Of a DNA stretch of 64,000 nucleotides, positions 50,481 to 61,655 are shown piece after piece. The first letter of the stretch is position 1, and each line of letters opens with the position of its first letter. This DNA is from Albula goreensis (taxonomy: Eukaryota > Chordata > Actinopteri > Albuliformes > Albulidae). The notes beneath the pieces are model-generated. The model was not told where the DNA came from. It made no database searches and saw only the letters and a program-made list of their open reading frames with translations. The stretch covers positions 2,379,552-2,443,551 of the forward strand of contig CM040764.1 of assembly GCA_022829145.1 (NCBI GenBank). Reading direction: 5' to 3'. The position numbers were made by a program, and so were the translations under genes.

Positions 50481-52718
50481 TCTGGCAGGCAACTGACTTT
50501 ACCCCCTGGTGTGTGTCTCACACTGTGTCACACGCAAAGGTGGATGGTTGGCACTTGCACAGTACAACATCAAAACACAACACCTAGAACCCAACGGGAA
50601 ACAAAGAACGAGTTTAAGGGTGGTTTAGATTATACATTCGCCCACGGTCCTTCGTTCGCCAGTTACCGATACAGTGTTCTACGCCAACAGACCCAGGCTT
50701 GTAATTCTCATAGGCTGGATGGAGAAAAGAGCAGTGCAGCCATTACAACATTAGGTAGCCTCCTGCCGATTGGCTGGCAGAGGTCCCCGCTGTGAGGCCA
50801 GAGGTCGACGCAGACTATTTCCGTCTGTTAAGCTCTGGCTAATATGAGCTCATCCCTACTGGATGTGGACTAGGGCCTGGGGGAGGATGGGGGATAGGGA
50901 GTGAGTTGAGGGGTTACTTTACACAAAAGTTTAATGTGTAATGTCCCCCAATTGGATGCACTGATAAAGCAGAAATAACACTTGACACTGAGCCTTTAGA
51001 GGCATCAATCAGTCACCACAGCTAAGCCTCTTTTAAATCCACTCTGATGCTGTAGAGGCTTTAACTGTACAATTACGACTATTCGATTTGGTGTGTTTAC
51101 TGTTACGACTACTACGATTACGAAACAGGCATATTGATTGCCATAGTATTGGATTGACAAGAAATAGCATTCCACAAGCAATTATACAGATGGGCCTTTT
51201 GGTGAAGGAATGGGTCGATTCACGTTGTTGTGTCTGAAATGGGCAACTTCAAAAGAGAAGAGTGCTGTAATTTTTGTCCTTCAGCTCCTTTTGGGTTGTG
51301 TTATTTCACTGGTAGACACACAGGGACACGGACTCCTCGTTATCTCTGATCCTCTTGGGTGATGAGCGATCTTCTCATCCACGGTATAATACCTGTTATG
51401 CTGGTCCCAGCCTGACTGATCTCTTGCCGTTCTGTTGATCTCTGTTTCTCAGTAGAAATCATTCCTCAGTCAGAGGACATGGGCTTAATTGGTACCGTGA
51501 GACCATTTCAGCCCATGTGTGTTTCAAATAAGCCTACATCATGATTTATTGACAAAATATAGCATTTTACTATTCAGTAACATGTTAAGTATTAAAAAAT
51601 GCAAAAAAAAAAAAAAAAAACCCCCTCTCCCTGTACTAATGCTTGTTGGCTCTTTCTCTCTTCCACCACCTGAACCAATAACCTTCAACATCAAAAACAC
51701 ATTTAATGCAGAACAGCTCATGAACAAGGGTTAGATTGTAATTCCATTTCATGCAGTAATTGTATTAGTTAGCTGATTTCATTGCTTTTCATTTGTATTG
51801 TGGAGGGTCTTTATTTCCTTATGAGTGGTGAGATAAAAAGACGAGCACCCTCCAGGTCAGCCTGGCAAAGGTTGAACGCCTGGCAGAGTCCTCACTGAAG
51901 CACTTTGAGGTGGGCTTAAATGTAGCGTACTGGGCCTAAATGGTTCCACAGTGACTAATGGTGAGAAAAGACAATGTGTTCCTCTCTAAATGAAAGATAT
52001 ATTTACAAAATCATGCACGGAACCTAAATATAATGTGGACTAAGCATCGTAGTAATTATTATTTTGCCCCCATACAGAAATATTAAGTTATTCTCATTCA
52101 AAGCACATGGGCTTAATGGGTACAGGTACCCTATAATAAAGGAGAAGGAGAGGCTATGACAGAGGAAGAGGAGTTTGAATGTGTGGTAGAGGAGTGGCTA
52201 GTATCTATAATTTTTCATGGACAGGCCATGATTGACAATGTGCTCAGTGACTGGTGGACTCAGTGGTCCATTTTGGGCCTCAGGCATCACTCCACCTACT
52301 TTGGACTGCAAGCCCAAGATCAAATATCTGTGCTGATATAGTACTCCCGCTTAAAAATTCTTTAAAAGACATTTAATGTTGTCTGCACGTTAATTCTACT
52401 GAACAGTGCATACATAAAAAAAGGAAGAAGTGCAATTGCAAATGTGTATCAGTGTTATCAGGAGAAAAGAATACAGTCCATACTGTGATATTCTTGCCTG
52501 CAATTTTTGGCGCATGCTGTAACTATGCAAAGTGTCAGGAAATGGCACAGGCATACAGCGCAGTTTGTTTTTTGTTGGCTAGTGTGTAATTATTGAGTGG
52601 AAGAATATTTTAATTTCATCATAATTTGTGTTTGATAGACGTATTTGCTTTTGTTGCATGTTTTAAAAGTTTGATGAGTGTTGGAGCATTACACCCTACA
52701 CACATACCACATACACTT

Positions 52719-52745
52719 ACACACACACACACACACACACACACA
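52719..52745. repeat. (CA)n microsatellite
   Basis: CA run with further short CA and CT runs to about 52840. Confidence 0.85.
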
Positions 52746-53344
52746 ATCACTCCTGATACACATACTTACTCCCTCTTGCATACACTCACACACACGCATG
52801 CACACGCACACACTTTTTCTCTCTCTGTCTGTCTGTCTCTCCTGAGTTTATTTCTGTCCTGCCTTTAGATTGGAATTAAATTAATCTAATTTGCCAATAA
52901 CAGAGCATCAGAAAAGTCTCTCTTCTTCTGTTTAGTTTGGATAATTAAGATCAAATAAATGGGGCTTTACTGGCAGACAAAAAAACAATTGCAACATTGC
53001 AAGAGCATAAGCAATTTATGTTAACTATGTAAAAAATGTGATGTAGATTGTGTAACAGCACAAAGTTGTTTAATAATATTCTCTCTTCTCTCTCTAGACA
53101 CGTATTCACACACATAGCCATACGACTAGTGGCTACTAAATAACGAGACTGGGTTTATGTAAGTTGAACCACAGCTCCCATGCATGAACCAATGGCCAAG
53201 CATAAACAACCCCTGGAAGTTTCAATCCGCTCGCATCTTCTGTTTGCTGTTACGCATCTCTTGAAGTAGACATGTTTTGCTTGAGCATTAGTCTTATGAT
53301 TTAATAGCCACACCTTGAATGCACTTTGTTACACATTAACAGTT

Positions 53345-53470
53345 CAATTCATTTTAAGTTTTATTTGTGTACAGCTTTTAACAATACCAAATTTGCACAA
53401 AGGAGCTTTTCGCAGAAACCAGACCTAAGACCCCCAGTGGGTGAGTCTCTTTCTAGGGTGATTGATGAGC
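53345..53470. mobile_element. Dispersed fish repeat fragment, family uncertain
   Basis: ttcattttaagttttatttgtgtacagcttttaacaata-type text followed by gcacaaaggagcttttcgcagaaacc resembles a very common fish dispersed repeat whose core reads attttatttgtatagcgctt. Degenerate, with no termini recognised. Confidence 0.45.
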
Positions 53471-56449
53471 AGTACTGAGAACTCTATGTGAACACACAGA
53501 CTCTCTCTAGGGGGGTGGCTGTGACACAAGCAGGAGCAGGATCAACAGCACGAACATCCACCCTAAGCAGCTTAGCCCCCATTACGCAAGTCACACTAAC
53601 AGAGCCCACCCGGTGACCCTAACGCATGACCTCTGCACTGTGAGCTATCACAGCTCTGATAGGCCGTGCCAGACACCGACCGAATGCACTTTTCCCCACC
53701 CACTGTATTTTACACTACGCAACAACGTCCCAGGCAAAAATATCACTCTGTCGGGTTTTTACAACATAACGGGTTTGTTTCAGACACTTCTTGAAGGAAC
53801 CAGCTGGATACTGCATAATTAAAAATCTAGAGTGAGAGAGAGCGAGAGAATGTGGCTGTTTGCTTTAAACTTTTAACAATTTAGTATTCGCAGCAGTTTT
53901 AATTAATGCATATTTACATTAATTTAGTTCAAGTTTTAATGGTGGTTACATTGTGCTCCTGAAGGTTGTATATGTTTTCAGTGAAGTCATATGCACTACA
54001 CCACAGCCAAAGCAAAGATAACTCAGCCAAAGGGGAAAATATCTCAGGAGAACCTGGACATCCCAGGAGCTGAACCATAATTTATAAAGCGTCTACTCTT
54101 ACTGAGAGCTGAGAGGGCCTGCTCACATCTGGATTTCCGCATGCAACGGCATTAATAATCCTAGTCGGCCTACTCTGCCTGAAAAAAAGTCTCGTCTGAA
54201 CCGCCAAGGCACTCTCAGATCTGCTGAGGTATTTCAAACATCTCCAAGGTTACGTAGCACAAAGATATTGTTCATGTGTTTTGCCAAGACAAACTTTGAA
54301 ACTATTTAAAGACGTAAGATAATATTTGTGTCAGTCTAAAAAACGGCTCGCTCTATGCTTTGTATAGTATGAGAAGTTGTAAGCCCCTATTCCAAAGTAA
54401 CCCGGGGGCTTGCTCCTCCATGGGATACATTAAGTTGAAATAAAATATATGATATGAAAATATATTACATAAATATATTATATAAGGAAACCACATTATG
54501 CAGCAACCCACAACTGGAGGGGGGAGCAGTCTTAGCTACAATCAACAAATTGCTACTCAATAGTGCCCCATTGTCCTCATTCATAATGTGGATTTGGTGT
54601 TACATGAAGGCAATTTCTAGTGAATATTTCAATATATTTTTTGTGGTAGTAATAAAATAATAATAATGATGATACAAAAACCATAGGTTTCTTGTCACCT
54701 AATTAAGGAAACATTGGCTATTGTTTTTGTAATATCACTTCTGTAATTCATACAAAACAATTTACAAAAACAGACTTTTGTATTATGTATTCATTTTAGT
54801 ATCTATAATTTATGTCCCTATTTCAGTAAAAAATTGTTTACTGGCATATTAAGGACATATGTTTACATTGATTGGTCATTTGGTTTTGAAAATAATTTTC
54901 TGTTGAGATTAGTACTTGAGTGCCACGAACTGCCACAAGAGGGAGCCAAAGTTCCAGTCATAATGTTCTTTAACTCAAATACCCTCATCTTAATTTTCAC
55001 TCATTCACCTGATCATATCTTGCCATTTGAGCCAGATTAAATCTTCATACCATCATCTTCATTTGAAATTTTCAAAACTGGGAAATGAGATCAAGTTCAT
55101 TCTAATCCAGATTCTGTTTTGGATATTTGGTCTTTTTAATAGAGGTCGATATGATTGTCATATTAGGATAATATATTCCAAATATACCAAATATTGGGAG
55201 AATCCTAGAAGATTCTAGAAGGTTGGATTTAGATCCATGCCACAGGAAGGTATCTGCTTTCCTGTAATGGTGTCTTGAATAAGGAGCAGTCCATGATTCA
55301 GTCTATCGTGTGTAACTGTGAATTAAAGTCAAAGCACATAAAACACATTTATTTTGTTGCTCCTGTGTCAGTCCAATATGGCAGTAGCATTTGTATTTAT
55401 ACCATAGACAGCAGTATGAAACACTTAACCAGCCGTCTATCATTTTGTCTTTCACAGACCAGTTTTCCCGATGAATTAAATCCATGTCATTCTTCAATAC
55501 TGTTCTCATACTAAATTAACTGGCTAGTTTGAAATTGAAAAGCTACCTAGTCAAGTTCACTGTCAACTGGCTGGCAAGCTACTTTAACCATTCATAATAA
55601 CTTTGTAACCTATGTAAGCCAGACCATTCACAGAAGCGGTGGGTATGTCCTCGAAGAATTCCCAGGAATGTCCTGAACATTTTAGAATAACAAATACATG
55701 CAAAAGAGAAGGGTTGAGCAGGTGTGCACAGACACATGCTGCATGTAAATCATTAATAATTGTAACAAGTGACATTTTCAATGTAAACTTCTGCACAGTT
55801 TACCTTCATACCCAGAGCATCCACCAAAAAGCTATGAAGAGTATTAATTTCATTCTTGTGGAAGTGATATGGAGCGCCCATTAATTCATACATTTTTAAC
55901 TTATGTAAAAAGCATGAGAAACTGAATGAAAAACCTGTTTTAAATGCTGCTTTCAAATGGAGTAATTTCCATATACCACAGTGCAGAAAATGAAGACATA
56001 AGTTTGTTTGACTGTTTAAAATTCTTAGGATGTGAAAAAAGTATTCTTCAAGGCATGCATAGCTAATTCTGACTTAACATGGAATTCAATGGGTAAATTG
56101 TCCCTCATGAAACATAAGATGTTTCTTATTGTGACCATTTACAGCTTATTATACTTCAGATGTTGCACATGTAATAAGAATAAAACAGCATATGCTGGTA
56201 TGCTGTTTTATGAGTATTTGGTTTTTATTGTAACATTTTAATTGAATAATTCAAATATGGGAGTGACATTTGAATAATTATAAACTGAGTAACAATAAAA
56301 ATAAAACCAACGATAAAAATCAACATAAATTGCAGTTTTCCAGGAACAGAGTTTGGGGGTAAGGGTGTGCCCAGGTAAACTTCACCCCAACCTTTCCCCC
56401 CAACACACGAATCACAGTAACTCAGGTTTTGACGGTTACAGTGTCACAG

Positions 56450-57301
56450 TTTATTTCTTATTACAGAGGGGAAAATTACAATGAAGACCAAAAAAATTGC
56501 CTTGTTAAAAATGTCAATAATTAGCTCAAATGTTATCACTATAAAGAAACCAGTTACGATGGTTTGTGATTTTTTTACAAATAAATTATCATAGGTTTCT
56601 TGTCCTCTATGACACTTAAAGGAATCTCACACATTTACAAGAATGTTTGCAAAAATGTTGGGTCAAACAGAAGACAGGTAATCTTAGCAGCTCCTTTCAA
56701 TTTAACAATTTTGGCGCAACTAATGTCAAGGCGTATTACTGCATAGGTCACAAAATGGGAGGGGCTACCTGATGGACCCCTTCCATCCGGTAAAAAAGAT
56801 TAAAAAAATAAAAACATATCTCAGAAAATGTGTAAAAGAAAACTACAGACTGAATTTTCAGAGTTAAAAATATTTTTCATTGGTATTCTGTGTGTAGTTT
56901 TACAAAGACAGAGATTAAAAATCGAGATAACAGTCTAAAAACAAGCAGGTGTTCTGTAAGTACATGGCCCACAATCACTGTGAGGTCAGAGATCTACAAA
57001 AGAGCCCTTTCTTCTGCTGAACCGTCTTTCTGCTCCCTTTATGCTGTGCAGCTGAACTGTGTGCAATGGCATGAATTTGATAAATGAAAAATCTCCTAAA
57101 AAATTGTCTCTTTCTGTTAAAACAGTGGTGGATATTGCAGTGCTCTGTGGCGTTGAGTTCCCTGTTGAATGCAAAGGTAATGACTGCATGTGATCGAGCA
57201 GGTCCCGCGATGACTGCTCTTCTCCCAGTGATGAGGAGGTGGTAACCCATGTATGCCATTGTCGGGTGAAACATGCCCCCTGCCCACCAGAGTATTGAAG
57301 T
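56450..57301 (-). other. zbtb38: zbtb38 3' UTR with polyadenylation signal
   Basis: The minus-strand AATAAA at 56450-56455 is the first good signal after the zbtb38 tail. No coding frame of note. Confidence 0.5.
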
Positions 57302-57745
57302 TTAGTCAGAATAATGTTCTAGAATGTTCCTCATAGGTCTTTTCCTCACATTGTAGCCTGAGTCGATGCTCAGTGGAGACATGAATGGAATGCATTTTAT
57401 CCGTTTGCCACTCATATCATGGTTTTCACCACTATTCTCAACCTGTTCCCCCAGTTTTGGGTTCAGAAGCATGCGCTGTCCAGGTCCATCCCACGCCTTT
57501 GCGTTCAGTTCCTCGCTGGCAGACTCGTTGCTCTCCGTTTTCCCCTTAAGCACTTCTACCCCACCCTCATCCATTTTAATGAAGTTTGTTTTCTAGTGGA
57601 GGCCCAGTGGGGAGACCTTGGGGCGGTAGTGGCAGCTATAGCCTTTTCCACGCTTCTCCAGGTGCTTCTGCTCATGGCTCCTCCTGGTTGCCAGGTACAG
57701 GAATCGCTGGGGGCAGAAGGAGCAGCAGTAGCGGCGTTCCATGCC
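57302..57745 (-). other. zbtb38: Out-of-frame C-terminal zinc-finger tail of zbtb38
   Basis: In a frame different from the main zbtb38 reading frame, this stretch encodes ERRYCCSFCPQRFLYLATRR, then HEQKHLEKRGKGYSCHYRPK, matching the final two zinc fingers of vertebrate ZBTB38. In the very last finger the second Cys is Arg. A TAG at 57595-57593 stands where the family has Gln after LGLH. The same frame is then open for 97 codons to a TAA at 57304-57302, with an acidic, polar composition typical of the tail. Likely the true C-terminus, separated from the main frame by a one-base break. Confidence 0.7.
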
Positions 57746-60723
57746 AGAAATCCCAGTGGAATTCTCAGGATGGGATCCATCCCTATGCAGGTGCTGCAGG
57801 TGAGGTCCCCGTCATCCCCTGCCACCTCACCCGGCACCAGGGGTTTCCCACAGGTGCGGCAGGTGCACACTTTCCCCCTTTCACCAGGACAGCAATCTGC
57901 AGTGTGTCTCTGCAGAGTGGACAGGCTGGGGAAGGTGGTTTGACAGTCATTGCACGTGTATTGGGTCTTCTGGACCCCGATCATGATGTCTGCTGCGTTT
58001 AAGGGAAAGTTCTGCTCCAGACTGTAGGTCTTCCCCAGGCCCAACTCCTCATCCTTGTCCATGGGCCTCCTGAGCCTCAGGCACCTCCCTCCCTTCCTGT
58101 CCTTGGACCTCAGCCGCTTGGCCTTCCGTTTGGACTTGTACGAATAGTATGGGCGCCAGGGGGAATCTGCCTCATCGCAGAAACCGCCATCGTCACACAG
58201 CTCCGCTTCTCTGAAAGATGTCCGCTCAGTCCCTGGGAACACACCTTTCTTAGAAAAGTGGAGCTCTTTGCTGCCATCTTTACCACCTTCTTCCTCTGCT
58301 CGAGCCACAATTGAGTGCCGGATCCTCCTCTTCCTTGGGATGAGGTTGGACCCATCGATGCTGCGGCGGACAATGGCTTCATTGCCTATTTTCACAGTGA
58401 TCTGGCAGAGGGGTGGCACTCGGCTGTCATTTGACGGGCCAGGACATGCCGGCTTGGCAAGGTACGTCACGGTTTTCCCAGCAATAGCAGGAGCATGAGC
58501 TACAATATGGCCTCTGTCCTGAAGGGGGCACTGGACTGCATCTAAGAGATCTTCTGTTGAACCATTTTCCTGTCCCAATGTAACATTTGTGTTCATCTTC
58601 AAGACTGGTGGCAGAGAAAAGCAATGATCATTGCCAGTGGAGTATTGGGCATCAGAGCCTAAGTCCTTGTTTTCATTCATCATAGATGGTTCTCTGCTAG
58701 TTTGCATATGAAATGGTGGAAGCGCAAAGCCATGACTGTTTATGGACGTGCCCTGCTTGTGGAACAGACTGATGTGTGAGTTTTCACGCAAAGATGGAGA
58801 GGTCCCCCCTCCTAGCAGACATGCCTGTGCCTCAGCAAGTGTTGGCTGGACTGGAGCTACCATGTTTGGGGTGGCCATGAAGGTCACAGCATCAGATAGA
58901 ATGGGAAGCCCTTCCCCACCAAATGTGGCAGAGGGGGAGCTGCAACTTGGGGCAATGGGAAAAGCTGGATCATGAGATTCGGTTGTCTCTGAGAAGGACT
59001 GAGCATACTTCCTGTAGCGCCTCTGCCGGAACTTCATGGGGAGGAGCCGGTAGAGCTTGATGGGATAGATGCTGCTCTTGAAGACACCATTAACCGACTT
59101 CCTGTTGACAGACAGCCGTGGGTCAATCCCATGGAAGGCCTTCTGGTGGTTCTTGAGGATGTAGTAGGTCATGAAGGTCTCCAAGCAGAAAATGCATTGG
59201 TAGCGGCGCTCGCCGGTGTGCCAGATCTCATGCTTAGTGCGGTACTCGGCTAGGGCAAACACCTTGTTGCAGTAGTGGCAGGGGTAAGCCCGCTGCCAGG
59301 AGTGCACATTCTCATGCCTCCGCAGGCTGGACAGGGTGACATATGTCCGCTTGCATACACTGCACAGATACGCCCTCTTTGGTCCCCGCAATGTCCTGAC
59401 ACCTGCTCCTGCCCTCTCCCCTGCTTCCTCTGCTGTTTCAGGATGATCCGCTGTTGGGGGAAATGTGTTGACAAAGGTGGATCCACTGCTTGCTTCCTTT
59501 CTGTTTGGGCCCTTTCCACACACCTGCTCATGATTCCTCAGCCGTTTCAAGTGCATGAACTTCCTGTGGCAGAACCTGCAGAACAGGAGGCCGGGATGGT
59601 TTCTGTTCCTGCGCCTGTGAATGTGCGTGGGAGTGGCAGGCACCTCTGAGTGAGGTTTGCAGCTCTGAACTGACTCACTGGGCACCGCTGGTGTAGGTGT
59701 TGGAGAAGGTGGGGGTGTCTGTGTTGTTTTGAGTTGTTCTGATGCAAGGGTCTTTTCTGTGTTTGAGTTCGAGGGTGAGGAAACAGGGGAAGAAGCTTTG
59801 ATGGCTGGCACACTGTGACTGATGGTAGCTGTCTGCACAGATACATTAAGTTTCTGCATAGGTGTGCCAGGAGAGCTAGGTGTCTTTTCATCCAGACTGC
59901 CCCACAGCTTGTGGCGTTTCTTGAGCGGGCTACAGACCTGGTTTGTCTTTGCCCCAGTTGTCACATTTGATTGGGAATGGGTGTTTGAGTATGTGTGCCA
60001 GTGAACAAGTGTGCTGTCCTTTACCCCCTCTCCCAGACTGACAGCGTAGGAGTGGTCGGCCAGAGTGTGCAGGGTTTCGCTCAGGGAGTCTGGGGCTGGG
60101 CAGCCAACTGGGAGACTGCTGGGGTCCATGGAGCTCTGTTGTCCATCCCTGTCTGGATCAAGGGGTGAAAATGGGTTGTTGCCAGCAGCAATCTCAGTGA
60201 TGGAGAAGGCATTGGTGATACGAGGGCCCCGACTGCTGTCTGCCACTTTTTTCTTAGCCAGACGGGGTCCTGTGGCTAAGGGGGTCCGGTTTGGGAGGGA
60301 CGAGGATTGGTTTTGTGGGGCACTTTGTGGCGTGTTGTTCTCTGTCACTGTTATCTTCTCCAGAAAGGGTATGCCAAGCCTCTTACCAGCTGCAACCAGC
60401 GCCCGGACGTCTTCCAGGCTGGTTAGCACCACTTTGGAGCTATAGATGAAATTGAGGATACGGGCAAAGACTTCGGACCTCAGGTCCAGCAACTCTAAGA
60501 CCTGGCCTGATGTCCAGACCTCTGGTTGTTCAGAGAGTGCATTCCGAAAGTATCCGCTGGAGGCAGCCAGTACATTCCTGTGGGCTCGGAACTTGATGTC
60601 CTCAACAACAATGGTGACATCGCAGAAGAGACCACTGGCACACTGATCGCACAGGGCACTGAGGATAATACTGCTGTGTGTGCTGTCTGCCAGCATTGGC
60701 ATGCTCTGACACAACAGCGCCAT
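57556..60723 (-). CDS. zbtb38: BTB zinc-finger protein ZBTB38 (single large coding exon)
   Basis: Kaiso-family transcription factor that binds methylated CpG in mammals and mainly represses transcription. The literal frame is 1055 residues (human 1195). BTB/POZ dimerisation domain about 20-125 (GLFCDVTIVVEDIKFRAHRN; VLELLDLRSEVFARILNFIY). GPRITNAFSI at 166-175, conserved with human. Zinc fingers at about 382-402 (C2HC type), 454-474, 482-502 and 510-531, the last three nearly identical to human. A basic KSKRKAKRLRSKDRK stretch lies at 863-877 and a degenerate finger at about 924-945. A pyrimidine tract and AG stand immediately before the ATG, so this exon begins at the start codon and upstream exons are non-coding, as in other vertebrates. 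Oddity: from about residue 984 the frame no longer matches the family; the conserved terminal fingers continue in another frame (see the tail entry). A one-base loss in a C or G run between 57739 and 57795 explains it. Confidence 0.96.
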   Translation of the reverse strand: MALLCQSMPMLADSTHSSIILSALCDQCASGLFCDVTIVVEDIKFRAHRNVLAASSGYFRNALSEQPEVWTSGQVLELLDLRSEVFARILNFIYSSKVVLTSLEDVRALVAAGKRLGIPFLEKITVTENNTPQSAPQNQSSSLPNRTPLATGPRLAKKKVADSSRGPRITNAFSITEIAAGNNPFSPLDPDRDGQQSSMDPSSLPVGCPAPDSLSETLHTLADHSYAVSLGEGVKDSTLVHWHTYSNTHSQSNVTTGAKTNQVCSPLKKRHKLWGSLDEKTPSSPGTPMQKLNVSVQTATISHSVPAIKASSPVSSPSNSNTEKTLASEQLKTTQTPPPSPTPTPAVPSESVQSCKPHSEVPATPTHIHRRRNRNHPGLLFCRFCHRKFMHLKRLRNHEQVCGKGPNRKEASSGSTFVNTFPPTADHPETAEEAGERAGAGVRTLRGPKRAYLCSVCKRTYVTLSSLRRHENVHSWQRAYPCHYCNKVFALAEYRTKHEIWHTGERRYQCIFCLETFMTYYILKNHQKAFHGIDPRLSVNRKSVNGVFKSSIYPIKLYRLLPMKFRQRRYRKYAQSFSETTESHDPAFPIAPSCSSPSATFGGEGLPILSDAVTFMATPNMVAPVQPTLAEAQACLLGGGTSPSLRENSHISLFHKQGTSINSHGFALPPFHMQTSREPSMMNENKDLGSDAQYSTGNDHCFSLPPVLKMNTNVTLGQENGSTEDLLDAVQCPLQDRGHIVAHAPAIAGKTVTYLAKPACPGPSNDSRVPPLCQITVKIGNEAIVRRSIDGSNLIPRKRRIRHSIVARAEEEGGKDGSKELHFSKKGVFPGTERTSFREAELCDDGGFCDEADSPWRPYYSYKSKRKAKRLRSKDRKGGRCLRLRRPMDKDEELGLGKTYSLEQNFPLNAADIMIGVQKTQYTCNDCQTTFPSLSTLQRHTADCCPGERGKVCTCRTCGKPLVPGEVAGDDGDLTCSTCIGMDPILRIPLGFLAWNAATAAPSAPSDSCTWQPGGAMSRSTWRSVEKAIAATTAPRSPHWASTRKQTSLKWMRVG

Positions 60724-61017
60724 CTGTTGGGGTGGAGGGGAAGAGACCAGAATTCAGAATTTTAAAATTACGGAATTAAATTAATTTCAGAATGACAAAA
60801 TTGTGCTGTAAAACACCCTGGTAATCTGAACAACAGTAATATTAAATTATATTATAGACATTAAATTATCGTTGAAACATTCATACACTTGTGTAATTAA
60901 ACATTTTAATAGCTAAAGGAACTAGATTTTGACTGAGGTTGTCTGAGGTTTTCTTCCAGGATTCATCCGATGTGCTAAAATGAATCAAACTGAACACAGT
61001 GTTCCACTGTTGACATT

Positions 61018-61655
61018 ACATGTACATTTAGCAGATGCTTTTAGCCATTGGATCCATTTATACAGCTGAATATTTATACGAAGCCAGTCACAATCAATAT
61101 CTCAGCAAGAGTACAATAGCGGGGCCTCCGGGTGGCTCACAGGATGAATTGTTGCCTGCAGGGCCCTGAGGTCGGGGGCTCAATCCCCAGCCTCTCCACC
61201 CCCAGCTATGGTCAGAGGCCCCACCGGTGAGGCAACAACTGGCCAGCCTCACTGGGGTTCAATACAGGCTAAGCCAGCCCAATCTCATCGCAATAGCGCC
61301 CACCCTGTCATGCTTGGGCACCTGCAGCAGCACAAACTGACTGTACACTGACTACATCTTCCTCCGACGTCATGGGCAGTGTGCAGTTAGTGGTGCGGCC
61401 ACAGCGAGAAAAGAAGCAAGAGCATCATCACATGACTCAGAGGAGTCACATTCTCGATCTTTCCTCCCACAGCTGTCAGGGTGGGTGCTGCGGTGAGGTC
61501 GACCAGTTCAGTTGAACATTCAGGTTGGGAAAAATTACGATAAAATTTTTTAAAAAAAAGAAAAAGAGTGCAATAGCAGTACCTTGAATTCACCCCGCAC
61601 ACTCAGAGTTACGTACACAGTTTTGTACCCTTATACTACACTGCCTCTCTTTACC
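61018..61655 (-). mobile_element. Older fish SINE, split by a younger SINE
   Basis: Reverse-oriented common fish SINE. Tail text acatttagcagatgctttta lies at 61022-61041, then gatccatttatacagctgaa; the element resumes after the inserted SINE with gcaatagcagtaccttgaat and ends with cccttatactacactgcctc near 61628-61647, the reversed tRNA-like head. The two halves join at the target duplication of the inserted element. Confidence 0.75.
61121..61563 (+). mobile_element. tRNA-derived SINE inserted in an older SINE
   Basis: Head with A-box-like tggctcacagg and B-box-like gggctcaatcc (pol III promoter elements) about 40 bases apart, a roughly 330-base body, and an A-rich tail. Flanked by a 14-base target duplication aagagtacaatagc (61107-61120) / aagagtgcaatagc (61564-61577) with one mismatch. 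Family not identified. Confidence 0.8.

Larger units (their letters stand above)
48561..56449. other. Intergenic region between grk7 and zbtb38
   Basis: Mostly AT-rich, with a CpG-richer part at 49.85-50.5 kb, a CA microsatellite at 52.7 kb and a dispersed-repeat fragment at 53.35 kb. In human, RASA2 and RNF7 lie between ZBTB38 and GRK7; I see no exon resembling either (no RING-H2 pattern). Confidence 0.65.

Noticed and set aside
57419..58002. Plus-strand open frames of 138 and 174 codons
   Set aside because: Antisense shadows of the zbtb38 coding exon.
61121..61200. A genuine tRNA gene
   Set aside because: Only A-box- and B-box-like parts are present, no complete cloverleaf, and the segment continues into a SINE body with an A-rich tail and target duplication.
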